Positions 9,812 to 18,300 of a DNA stretch of 64,000 bases are shown piece by piece. Position 1 is the stretch's first letter. Every line of letters starts with the position of its first letter. The notes under the pieces are model-generated. The model saw only the letters and a list, made by a program, of their open reading frames with translations, did not search any database and had not been told where the DNA came from. Location of the stretch: positions 1 through 64,000 of the forward strand of contig NZ_CP118267.1 of the NCBI RefSeq assembly GCF_030062155.1. Direction: 5' to 3'. The position numbers and the translations under genes were made by a program. The stretch comes from Pantoea sp. Lij88 (GTDB lineage Bacteria; Pseudomonadota; Gammaproteobacteria; Enterobacterales; Enterobacteriaceae).

Positions 9812-9968
9812 TAATTCCTCAATTATCTTTATGTTTTTATGCTGCCACTGTCACGACCCTGCGTCCTGCGAGCATCGCTGCCCTGCTTAAGGTTTGAGGA
9901 ATCAAAACCTTTCCGTGAGCGCCTTCGCGCGGGTGTGATTAACATTTAAAGCAAATGAGAAATATACG

Positions 9969-9987
9969 CATTGCGATTATCAATGCA
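9969..9987 (-). promoter_or_regulatory. Possible Fur box upstream of fhuE
   Basis: On the minus strand a 19-base window centred on GATAATC matches the Fur consensus (GATAATGATAATCATTATC) at 11 of 19 positions by my count, including an unbroken 7-base core. It also forms a palindrome with 6-bp arms, GCATTG/CAATGC. It lies about 160 bp upstream of fhuE, a gene type known to be Fur-repressed. A second small inverted repeat, AAGGTTT/AAACCTT (9889-9911), lies between it and the start codon. Confidence 0.45.
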
Positions 9988-10105
9988 AGATTTTGTTAAT
10001 GGTTAATACGAAATTTTTCAGGGAGAGGTCTGGCTGTAACAGCCCTCCGCAATGAAAGAGCGGGAAAGAGGCGAGTTTTAGGTCAGCGAGTCTGCTGACC
10101 GCTAG

Positions 10106-11212
10106 TTAGCGCGACATCGCCATGATAGAGAGCTCATCCAGGGCAAGCGTCTCACCATCATAGCGATGTCGAAGCAGATGATAACTGTCACATTCAATAA
10201 TCTGCTCAACCGCATCTGAAAAGGTGTTCATCGCGCTGCGCATCTGGCTCAGATAGTCATGGGTGTCATATACCCGGTCGATGCCTTCCAGCGCATGGTT
10301 CATGATCTTTCGGGCAACATCATTCGGCGTGTCGAGCGCAGAAAGCTTGGATCGCGCGGTACGGCGCAGGTCGCGCGGGGTAAAAGCCTCCAGCCCCAGC
10401 CCGCGCGGGGCGCGGATCATACGGCGCAATGCCTGATTCAGCGCACCTTTTGACAGCGGCAGTTGGGGATCGCGTGGTGCGGGCACCAGCCAGGGCGAAT
10501 CGGGATCGGCGGCGCGCAGCAACGCTTCGATACACTGACGCATCAGCGGCGAAATCGGCAGCACATGTTCCCGCTGCGATTTATTACGTGTGCCCTGCAT
10601 CCACAAGCCTAACTGCAGATCGAACTCGGCTTTCTGCGCCTGCACAATCTCATCCGGCCGCCGGGCGCTGACCAGGCATAAACGCAGCGCCCAGCGTGCC
10701 TGCTCCGATAGCGCCCAGTTATCCAGCCCGTGCCAGAAGACCCAGATTTCTGCATCGGTGAGTTGCCGGCTGCGCGGCGGCGTGGCGCGACCCGCGACAT
10801 CCCGTTTTTTCATTGAGGCGATGGGTGAATGATCGAGATAGCCCTGCATCTCCGCCCAGGCGAGGAACTGTTTAGTTAACGCGAATACCCGGCGTGCCTC
10901 CTCTTTTTTACCGTCGGCGATCAGGATGTTGTAGAGCCGGTTGAGGCGTAAACGGTTCAGCGTTTTGAGTGGCTGCGATCCGATGTTGGGCAGGACATGC
11001 TTCAATAAAGAAGAGATGGCGATCTCCGGACGCCGCCGGCTGATCAGCAACGACAGTTTTACCCAGACCTTCATCACCTGCTCTACCGTGCCTTCATCAC
11101 CAAAATTATCCAGCTCGCCAAGCGAGGCCGTTTTTACCTGCTCCAGCCAGATCAGTACATGGCGACCAACATGCGCTGAACGGTCGGCGGTCTGAGTCAA
11201 TGTTATCGTCAC
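10106..11212 (-). CDS. Tyrosine-type recombinase/integrase
   Basis: A 368-residue protein with a C-terminal tyrosine-recombinase domain related to P4-type integrases. The box I arginine is in LVSARRPDEI. Box II reads TPRDLRRTA, where the usual first His of H-x-x-R is Arg. The late His is in IMNHALEG and the tyrosine nucleophile is probably in RVYDTHDY. The N-terminal part is a SAM-like core-binding region without an obvious DUF4102 arm. Start is GTG 11212. No tRNA, excisionase or phage gene is nearby, so it may act in dimer resolution or be a leftover of an integrated element. A perfect inverted repeat (11266-11294) lies just upstream. Confidence 0.85.
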   Translation of the reverse strand: MTITLTQTADRSAHVGRHVLIWLEQVKTASLGELDNFGDEGTVEQVMKVWVKLSLLISRRRPEIAISSLLKHVLPNIGSQPLKTLNRLRLNRLYNILIADGKKEEARRVFALTKQFLAWAEMQGYLDHSPIASMKKRDVAGRATPPRSRQLTDAEIWVFWHGLDNWALSEQARWALRLCLVSARRPDEIVQAQKAEFDLQLGLWMQGTRNKSQREHVLPISPLMRQCIEALLRAADPDSPWLVPAPRDPQLPLSKGALNQALRRMIRAPRGLGLEAFTPRDLRRTARSKLSALDTPNDVARKIMNHALEGIDRVYDTHDYLSQMRSAMNTFSDAVEQIIECDSYHLLRHRYDGETLALDELSIMAMSR

Positions 11213-11265
11213 ATCGATACCTGTTTGTTACTGCAAAGCGGGCCATTCTAACCCCAGATTATCTG

Positions 11266-11294
11266 TGACTCCAGACCTAATAAGTCTGGAGTCA
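11266..11294. repeat. Perfect 11-bp inverted repeat upstream of the integrase
   Basis: Arms TGACTCCAGAC and GTCTGGAGTCA flank the 7-base spacer CTAATAA. There is no T-run on either side, so it is unlike a terminator. Its dimensions (11-bp arms, 7-bp centre) resemble a core site for a tyrosine recombinase, or an operator for the adjacent integrase gene. The function is inferred from position only. Confidence 0.7.
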
Positions 11295-11374
11295 TTAAGA
11301 CGCGTTTCAGGGAATTCTGAGGAGGTTTTCGATGAAGGATGCTGGTGCTTTTTGGGGGATTTTATTGAGGAATC

Positions 11375-11395
11375 GCCCGGGATTGCTTCCCGGGC
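11375..11395. terminator. GC-rich hairpin after the SDR gene
   Basis: Arms GCCCGGGA and TCCCGGGC with a 5-base loop, 12 bases past the end of the minus-strand SDR gene. The minus strand lacks a good T-run after it (GCGATTCC); the plus strand has only CTTTC. A weak terminator is likely. Confidence 0.45.
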
Positions 11396-11406
11396 TTTCA
11401 GACGGA

Positions 11407-12516
11407 CTACTTAAAATCAACGGCCATCAGTTCAGCAATGGTTGAATCACGCGTCGTCACTACACAGCGGTCCAGATAATCGGTGAACCGGGAAGGCTTG
11501 TTCATGCCAAGCTGCAGCAGTTTGGAGTTATCGAACACCACGTTCAGGTTTGAGAAATGTCCGTACAGGTTCATGGCGCGCAGCATGATCCGTTCGTTGC
11601 AGGGTCCGAAAAGATCCTTAAACGTTCTCCGGCTGTCAGAAAGTTGTTTGTACGAAACCTTCTGGTAATCAACACCCAGCGCCCTGCTTCCGGATGCTTT
11701 GGCCATCGCCTCATCAATTTCGGCGAACGTCACACTACTGTGTGTTCCGGCAGAAATGTGAATGACTTCATTGATCACGTCTTCTGCGTCGAGCAGCAGA
11801 ACCAGCGCATCGGCGCAGTAATCAACCGGAACCACATCAATACGATCATCCAGGTCGCAGGTGAATTTCCCTAATGCCAGCACCATGCGGAATACCCAGA
11901 AAATACTGGCTGATGGCAGACAACCCTGATCGGAGTGGCCCACTACGATCGACGGTCGGGCAATAACCAGTGGCAGCCCCGGCAGCTTTTCGGTCATCAG
12001 CTTTTCAATCGTTGCCTTACTCCAGGTGTATTCGACGACATGCTGATCACGACTGGAGTCCAGTCTGCCCTCCGTGACCAGTGAACCGGGTTCCGGCGCA
12101 CATGACATTGCGGTTCCCACGTGGATAAATTTCTTTAACCCTTCGACGCGGCTCATCCGTTCCGCGAACTGGAATGTGCCTTCGACGTTGACTTTCCAGA
12201 CCGTGGGATTGTTACCAAATGAGGCCACAGCGGCACAGTTAATGACGTGAGTCACATCATCAAGCCGTGAGTCATTAATAAAGTTTTCCGTTAACGCCAG
12301 ATCACCCAGAATAATATTCTCAGGTGCTATCGTGTTGATTGCAGACTCATTCAGGCCAAAGTTCCTCAGGTTTGCTTTAAGCCTGTTTAACCCTTCCTCA
12401 ACCGTTTCGCCTCTGACCAGCAGCAGCAGTCGATCCTTAACGCTGTTCTGTAATAAATTTGCTACGACAGCTCCGCCTAAAAAACCTGTAGAACCGGTAA
12501 TAAGGATTTTTTTCAT
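11407..12516 (-). CDS. SDR-family NAD(P)-dependent oxidoreductase (thioester-reductase-like)
   Basis: Extended short-chain dehydrogenase of 369 residues in the male-sterility/thioester-reductase group. The Rossmann motif GSTGFLGG is at residues 8-15. A catalytic-type Tyr-x3-Lys is in EYTWSKATIEK, and substrate-domain motifs ARPSIVVGHS and the VPVDYCADAL segment follow. It is a free-standing reductase with no carrier protein or adenylation domain. The substrate is unknown; acyl-thioester or nucleotide-sugar-type substrates are possible. A PmrA-type box lies about 105 bp upstream on the coding strand, and mig-14 and a PmrR-like peptide are neighbours, which hints at envelope modification. Codons are somewhat less GC-biased than in the first operon. 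Confidence 0.8.
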   Translation of the reverse strand: MKKILITGSTGFLGGAVVANLLQNSVKDRLLLLVRGETVEEGLNRLKANLRNFGLNESAINTIAPENIILGDLALTENFINDSRLDDVTHVINCAAVASFGNNPTVWKVNVEGTFQFAERMSRVEGLKKFIHVGTAMSCAPEPGSLVTEGRLDSSRDQHVVEYTWSKATIEKLMTEKLPGLPLVIARPSIVVGHSDQGCLPSASIFWVFRMVLALGKFTCDLDDRIDVVPVDYCADALVLLLDAEDVINEVIHISAGTHSSVTFAEIDEAMAKASGSRALGVDYQKVSYKQLSDSRRTFKDLFGPCNERIMLRAMNLYGHFSNLNVVFDNSKLLQLGMNKPSRFTDYLDRCVVTTRDSTIAELMAVDFK

Positions 12517-12620
12517 GATAGTGCCATTTAATCTGGTTGATCAAAGGAAAGCATTAACAGAACGCTTCCCGAACAGGAAAACAATTAAAAAGTTATTTTG
12601 GTTACATTATTTATGGTGAG

Positions 12621-12637
12621 CTTAAGGTTAAATTAAG
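12621..12637 (-). promoter_or_regulatory. PmrA (BasR)-type box
   Basis: On the minus strand the sequence reads CTTAAT, five bases (TTAAC), then CTTAAG. Both half-sites fit the published YTTAAK-N5-YTTAAK PmrA consensus. It is oriented toward the SDR gene and followed by an AT-rich stretch (ATAAATAATG) that could supply a -10 element. Identification is by pattern match only. Confidence 0.6.
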
Positions 12638-12675
12638 GTTTGAATATAAACCCTCGCTACTGACTTAATCACCTA

Positions 12676-12759
12676 TCAGGCCGTAAACCAGACCAGTATA
12701 AAGCTAATAACTATCGCCAGGCTCAACAACACTGCAGATTTTTCTTTAAACTTGTTCAT
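12676..12759 (-). CDS. Candidate 27-residue membrane peptide, PmrR-like
   Basis: ATG 12759 opens a 27-codon reading frame, MNKFKEKSAVLLSLAIVI followed by SFILVWFTA. It has a basic N-terminus and one transmembrane helix ending in a Trp-Phe anchor. From memory it resembles PmrR, the PmrA-activated peptide of about 30 residues that inhibits the lipid A phosphotransferase LpxT; both share a serine-rich helix and an SF-x3-WF end. The upstream Shine-Dalgarno is weak (ACAGAATCTAA before ATG). It lies between mig-14 and a PmrA-type box. Too short for automatic calling; expression is unproven. Confidence 0.5.
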   Translation of the reverse strand: MNKFKEKSAVLLSLAIVISFILVWFTA

Positions 12760-12985
12760 TTAGATTCTGTTTATATTCCATGCGCAAAGGACAATTCTTA
12801 AATATCCTTATGCCCTGCAAACTCCACGAGCTGATTTGAACAATTTTTGCCATTTGGGATCAAGCTTTATTTAAACTTTTTTTCATGAACTTATTATTAT
12901 TTTAATAAATGACGTTTTTCCTGCACTTATTTATGGAGAGTCAGTTCAGACTTTGTGTATAACATGTGTAGAAGCTAAACAAAGA

Positions 12986-13004
12986 GGATTTATAGTATAA
13001 ATCC
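12986..13004. promoter_or_regulatory. Perfect 19-bp palindrome upstream of mig-14
   Basis: Arms GGATTTATA and TATAAATCC flank a single central G. It lies 8 bases upstream of the PhoP box in the mig-14 promoter region. It has the size of a dimeric-repressor operator. I do not match it to a known regulator; it is not the SlyA consensus. Confidence 0.6.
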
Positions 13005-13011
13005 CTGCATT

Positions 13012-13028
13012 TGTTTACCCCTTGTTTA
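13012..13028 (+). promoter_or_regulatory. PhoP box of mig-14
   Basis: TGTTTA, five bases (CCCCT), TGTTTA: a perfect direct repeat matching the PhoP consensus (T/G)GTTTA-N5-(T/G)GTTTA. A transcript driven from a -10 element 10-12 bases downstream would start near 13045-13050. That supports ATG 13117 rather than the earlier in-frame codons as the mig-14 start. Mig-14 is PhoP-regulated in Salmonella. Confidence 0.75.
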
Positions 13029-13116
13029 ATATCCATCAATTACACCCTTGCCCGTCATGAAATATTTCCGCACAGATTCTCAGGCGGACTCTCGCGTTAC
13101 ACTTCAGGTGACAGGC

Positions 13117-14007
13117 ATGTTTACAACACATTTAAAACTTAAAAATACCGGCTGGGAAGCGTGTACGTCATCCGCATACGCTCAAATTTACGCTGCATTT
13201 GGGGGGAGTGTTTGCACCCATCCCCGCGTTCTCGCTTATCTTGCTCAGCGTGAAGGCGTCCGGATTCACTACTACATGAAAAGGCGGCATGGACAACCCA
13301 TTGCCGCCGTGTTTTCTATCAATGGCTCGCTGGAATATAAAAAATCCCATCTTCCCTTTGTTTTTGATGATCTTATCCTCCCGATTAAGGCGGGTGAAAA
13401 AGTCATTCTTCCATTTAAAACTAAGCGCTTATCGCCCCATTCTCAGGGCGTCATCTTTAACAGCATCCGTCACAACCTGTTTAAGAAGAAAATGGCTCAC
13501 ATCAAGTCTGACTTTTCCGTGAAAACCGCTAAGAAACGTGCCGGTGAGGTCCGGCGATTCAGAAAAGCGGGCGGAACAGTCGAAGATGTGACCTCTTTTT
13601 CTCCTGCTGAACTTTCCGCTATCTATCAGCACCTGTTCGATTTGCGTTGGCAAAACAGCCTTAAGTGTACTGACACCGCCATCCTGACTGAGACGTTCAC
13701 CACGTTCAGAGACATGATTTTCGGCAAAGTCTTATTCATCAATGACTCACCCTGCGCGTTTGATCTCAATTATAAAGTTGAGTGCCCAACATGGTATTAC
13801 TTCGAAGACTTTAATGGCGGGATAGATCCCCGGTTTAAATCGATGGGGGTTGGCTCTGTTTTGCTCTGGGAGAATATCCAGCACGCCAGAGGGTTAGCTG
13901 CGTCATCAGATAAAAAATTTATTTTTTCTCTGGGGGCCTACAACCCAGGCTGGCATTACAAAAAACAGTGGTGCGATATTATGCCCTCAGGCCGTACGCT
14001 GTTCTGA
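13117..14007 (+). CDS. mig-14: Mig-14-family antimicrobial peptide resistance protein
   Basis: A 296-residue protein that I recognise as Mig-14. It has an opening GW-x2-C segment, then GGSVCTHPRVLAYL (about residues 30-43), and a GNAT/FemAB-like C-terminal part with FNGGIDPRFKSMGVGSVL. In Salmonella, Mig-14 is a PhoP-dependent inner-membrane-associated factor for resistance to cathelicidin-type peptides and polymyxin; its enzymatic activity is not established. I chose ATG 13117 because AGGTG lies 6 bases upstream and the predicted PhoP-dependent transcript would start near 13050. In-frame TTG 13048 and ATG 13057 are alternatives. No clear signal peptide. It is divergent from the small peptide and the SDR gene. 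Confidence 0.8.
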   Translation: MFTTHLKLKNTGWEACTSSAYAQIYAAFGGSVCTHPRVLAYLAQREGVRIHYYMKRRHGQPIAAVFSINGSLEYKKSHLPFVFDDLILPIKAGEKVILPFKTKRLSPHSQGVIFNSIRHNLFKKKMAHIKSDFSVKTAKKRAGEVRRFRKAGGTVEDVTSFSPAELSAIYQHLFDLRWQNSLKCTDTAILTETFTTFRDMIFGKVLFINDSPCAFDLNYKVECPTWYYFEDFNGGIDPRFKSMGVGSVLLWENIQHARGLAASSDKKFIFSLGAYNPGWHYKKQWCDIMPSGRTLF

Positions 14008-14031
14008 AAGTGAATACGGTCAGATTTTTGG

Positions 14032-14058
14032 ATTGCCAGCCCTTTTTTCGCTGGCAAT
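14032..14058 (+). terminator. Hairpin after mig-14
   Basis: Arms ATTGCCAGC and GCTGGCAAT with a T-rich 9-base loop, 24 bases past the mig-14 stop. The tail (ACAATAAAG) is not U-rich, so termination efficiency is uncertain. Confidence 0.5.
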
Positions 14059-14167
14059 ACAATAAAGTAAATAAATTTCGCTTCTACACACAATCTCAAC
14101 ACACCCTCAACGGCGAATAAACGCGTGTCCGATAACATGGGTCATCACTCTTTGAGACGAGAAACCC

Positions 14168-15328
14168 ATGTTGTCCCTCAAACACTTTTCGCTGCCTTTA
14201 TTTTTGGTTGCCCTGATTGCCGCGCTGACGGGCTGCGATGAGAAAGCCATTAAGGAAGCCGAAGCCCCTGCTCCTCAGGTTGCCATTGCGGTGATCCAGC
14301 CACAGGTTTTATCGGTCAACGAGACGCTTCCGGGTCGCGTTAATGCGCTGCACACAGCAGAAATACGGCCGCAGGTCAGCGGTATTATTCAGCGCCGTTT
14401 GTTTGAACAGGGCGCAGAAATTAAAAAGGGAATGCCACTTTTCCAGATTAATGCGGCCCCCTTTGAAGCGGAAGTGGCCAGTGCCCAGGCCGGTTTATTG
14501 CGTGCCAGGGCCGCCAATGACAAGGCTCAGCAGCAGGCGGCGCGTCTGCGGCCACTCATGAAAACAGGTGCAGTGAGCCGTCAAAGTTTTGATGAGGCCA
14601 TCGCGAATGCCCGCCAGGCGGCGGCAGATGTCGCGCAGGCCAGCGCCGCGCTCAGGCGCAAAGAGCTTGATCTGAGTTTTGCCACCGTAGAGGCACCGAT
14701 ATCCGGACGCATTGATCAGGCTCTGGTTTCTGAAGGCGCTTATGTCACAGCCAGCGACAGCACGCCTCTGGCTCGTATTTACCAGACAGACCCCATTTAT
14801 GTGGACGTCCACCAGCCCGCTGAGGTTTACCACCAGCTTCGCCAGCAGGCGGCGATTCATCAGGACGCCGCTGCAGGCGTGCCGGTCAACGTTTTGTTAC
14901 CCGGAGGCGCTGTCCATCCGCAGCCGGGCCGGATTCTTTTTTCCGGCATGAGCGTGGATACCGCGACGGGCGACGTGATGGTGCGCATCCAGGTGAGTAA
15001 TCCTAATCGTGAACTCCTGCCCGGCATGTTTGTGCGGGTTGAGATCCCGCGTCGGCATTATGAGGATGCGCTGCTGGTTCCCCAGCTGGCGGTCTCGCAT
15101 CAGCAAGGAAACGCCGTGCTTTGGGTGGTTGACGACCAGCAACAGGCTCGCCAGATCAAGGTCCGTGTCGGGGAATTAACCCATGGCGCCTACCGCATTG
15201 CCGAAGGCTTACCTGCCGGCAGCCGTGTTGTTGTCCAGGGCATGGATAAGCTGGGCAACGGCATGAAAGTCGCGGCAGTGATTTCAACTGCCACACCTGC
15301 CAATCTCACCATGAAGGCCGGAGAGTAA
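14168..15328 (+). CDS. RND efflux periplasmic adaptor (AcrA/MexA type)
   Basis: Membrane-fusion lipoprotein of 386 residues. The signal peptide ends in the lipobox LTGC (Cys near residue 23), so it is anchored to the inner membrane. Biotinyl-lipoyl halves (about 60-95, RPQVSGIIQRRLFEQGAEI, and about 175-205, VEAPISGRIDQALVSEG) flank an alpha-hairpin (about 100-170). Beta-barrel and membrane-proximal domains follow. It bridges the adjacent AcrB-type pump to an outer-membrane channel. No channel gene is present, so TolC or another distant factor is presumably used. It is separated from the pump gene by one base. Confidence 0.93.
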   Translation: MLSLKHFSLPLFLVALIAALTGCDEKAIKEAEAPAPQVAIAVIQPQVLSVNETLPGRVNALHTAEIRPQVSGIIQRRLFEQGAEIKKGMPLFQINAAPFEAEVASAQAGLLRARAANDKAQQQAARLRPLMKTGAVSRQSFDEAIANARQAAADVAQASAALRRKELDLSFATVEAPISGRIDQALVSEGAYVTASDSTPLARIYQTDPIYVDVHQPAEVYHQLRQQAAIHQDAAAGVPVNVLLPGGAVHPQPGRILFSGMSVDTATGDVMVRIQVSNPNRELLPGMFVRVEIPRRHYEDALLVPQLAVSHQQGNAVLWVVDDQQQARQIKVRVGELTHGAYRIAEGLPAGSRVVVQGMDKLGNGMKVAAVISTATPANLTMKAGE

Positions 15329-15329
15329 A

Positions 15330-18300
15330 ATGGCTCAGTTTTTCATCATGCGCCCGGTTTTCGCCTGGGTTGTCGCCTTGTTCATTATACTGTTCGGGAT
15401 CATTGCGATCCCCAAACTGCCGGTGGCCCGTTATCCTTCAGTGGCACCGCCGAATGTCACCATCACTGCGACATGGGCAGGCGCGTCGCCGCAGACGATG
15501 AACGACACGGTTGTCAGCCTGATTGAGCGCGAACTCTCCAGCGTTAAAAATCTGCTCTATTTTGAATCATCCACTGACACCTCGGGTCAGGCGACCATTA
15601 CGGTCACGTTTAAACCGGGCACAAATGCTGAACTGGCGCAGGTTGATGTTCAGAATCGTATTAAGACGGTGGAATCCCGCCTGCCTCAGACGGTACGGCA
15701 GAATGGACTTCAGGTTGAATCTGCCGACACCGGCTTCCTGATGATTATCAGTCTGACCTCTAAAGCCGGGAAAACAGACAGCGAAGCGTTAAGTGACTAC
15801 ATGGCCAGAAACGTGGTTGAAGAATTGCGCAGGCTGCCTGGCGTAGGACGCGTTCAGCTGTTCGGCGCGGAAAGTGCCCTGCGCATCTGGGTTGATCCGG
15901 CCAGACTGCTTTCACTGAATCTGACGATGAGTGATATTTCTGCCGCCATCACCCAACAGAATGCGCAAATCGCCCCGGGACGGGTCGGTGACGAGCCCGC
16001 GTTGCCCGGTCAGATGGTTACCCTTCCCTTAACGGTGGAGGGTCAGTTAACCACGCCGGAAGCGTTCGGCCGCATTGTGCTGCGCGCGAATCAGGATGGC
16101 TCCAGCGTCAAACTCTCTGACGTGGCAAAAGTGGAGGCCGGCTCCCAGAGCTACAGCATGCTGATGCGTGAAAATGGTCAGAACTCAACCGGTGCAGCGA
16201 TTATGCTGGCGCCCGGTGCCAACGCGGTAAAGACCGCAGCAGCGGTCACGTCCCGGATGCAGGAACTGAGTTTGTCGATGCCGGAGGACATCCGATACGC
16301 GATCCCTTTCAATACGGCGCCCTTCGTAAAGCTCTCAATCGGGAAGGTGATCCACACCCTTCTCGAAGCGATGGTGCTGGTGTTCGTGGTGATGTATCTG
16401 TTCTTACAGAACATCCGCTATACCTTCATACCCGCCATTGTCGCGCCGATTGCCTTATTGGGCACGCTATCCGTCATGCTGCTCGCTGGCTTCTCCGTCA
16501 ATGTTCTCACAATGTCTGGACTGGTGCTCGCCATCGGCATCATCGTTGATGATGCAATTGTCGTGGTTGAAAACGTTGAGCGCATCATGCGTGAGGAAAA
16601 CCTCGGGCCACGCGAGGCAACGTCTAAAGCGATGCGCGAAATAACGGGTGCCATCACCGGCATTACGCTGGTTCTCACGGCAGTCTTTATCCCCATGGGT
16701 TTCGCCAGCGGTTCAGTCGGCATCATCTACCGGCAGTTTGCCTTCTCAATGGCGACCGCGATTCTGTTCTCCGCGTTGCTGGCCCTGACCCTGACGCCCG
16801 CACTGTGCGCGACGCTGCTTAAAATGCCTTCCGATCATGCCCGGCGCGGTTTTTTCGGCCTGTTCAACCGCGGCGTTGATCGACTGACAAACCGCTATTC
16901 GGGCTGGACAGGCGTGACTCTCAAGCGCTCTGGCCGGATGATGCTGTTATTTATTGCCCTGTGCGCAGGCACCGGGCTGGCATTCAGTCAGCTCTCCTCC
17001 GCTTTTCTGCCAGAAGAAGATCAGGGCTATTTCATGACGGCGTTTCAGCTACCGGCAGAGGCCACTCAGCAGCGGACACTGGCGGTGGTAAAAAAATATG
17101 AGGAAGCTCTGAATTCGCGTTCCGCCATCGCTACCAATCAATCCATCATTGGCTTTGGCTTCTCCGGTGCCGGGGCGAACACCGCACTGGCTTTCACCGT
17201 ACTGAAAGAGGGTAAAGAACGCGGCAATAACACGACCCGGGGTGAAGTTGAATTTGTCGGGCAGGCCATGCGCGACTCGCCGGAAGGCACCATCATGACG
17301 ATGATGCCCCCAGCCATCGAGGAGCTGGGAAACACATCGGGCTTTACGCTGAGACTTGAAGATCGTGCGAATCAGGGTTATGCGGCGCTGGAAGCCGCAC
17401 AGAATACGCTTTTACAGCTTGCCGCGAAAAGCAACAAAGTCACCCAGGTGTATCCGGACGGTTTGCCGCCGGGGACGACGGTCCGGCTGAATATTGATCG
17501 TGAAAAGGCCAATGCCATGGGCGTTTCGTTCGCCAGCATCAGCGACACGCTCTCCGCCGCCATGGGGTCACTCTACGTCAACGATTACCCGAATAAAGGC
17601 CGGATGCAGCAGGTGATTATTCAGGCAGAGGCGAACGATCGTATGCAGATTGATGACATCCTCAATTTGTATGTCCGAAGCAGTGAAAACCGGATGGTGG
17701 CGCTGAAGACCTTTGTAACGCCGGTCTGGTCGTCAGCCCCACTCCAGCAGGTCCGCTATCAGGGCTATCCCGTGATGAGGCTCTCCGGTAGTGCTGCGCC
17801 GGGTGTGTCAAGTGGTGATGCCATGAAGGAGATGGAAGCGCTGGCCAGACAGCTGCCGCCGGGATTCGCAGTTGAATGGACCGGCCAGTCGTTGCAGGAG
17901 CAGCTGTCTGCTGCACAGGCACCTATGCTGATGGCGCTCTCTGTCCTGGTGATCTTCCTGGTGTTAGCCGCGTTATATGAGAGCTGGGCCATTCCGCTCT
18001 CCGTATTGATGGTGATTCCGTTGGGGATCGCGGGCGCTGTCGCCGCCGTGATGATTCGCGGATTGTCTGATGACGTGTTCTTTAAAGTGGGGTTGATTAC
18101 GGTGATTGGGCTATCAGCTAAGAACGCCGTGCTGATTGTCGAGTTTGCCAGACAGTTACACCAGGAGGGCAAGAGCCTGCGTGAAGCGGCAATCACTGCG
18201 GCCAGAATGCGTCTGCGGCCGATTATCATGACCTCGCTGGCTTTCGGATTGGGCGTCGTCCCGATGATCATGGCTTCAGGACCCGCCAGCGAAACCCAGC

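Noticed and set aside
10081..10100. Hairpin GGTCAGC/GCTGACC after the integrase as terminator
   Set aside because: No T-run on either strand; too weak to call.
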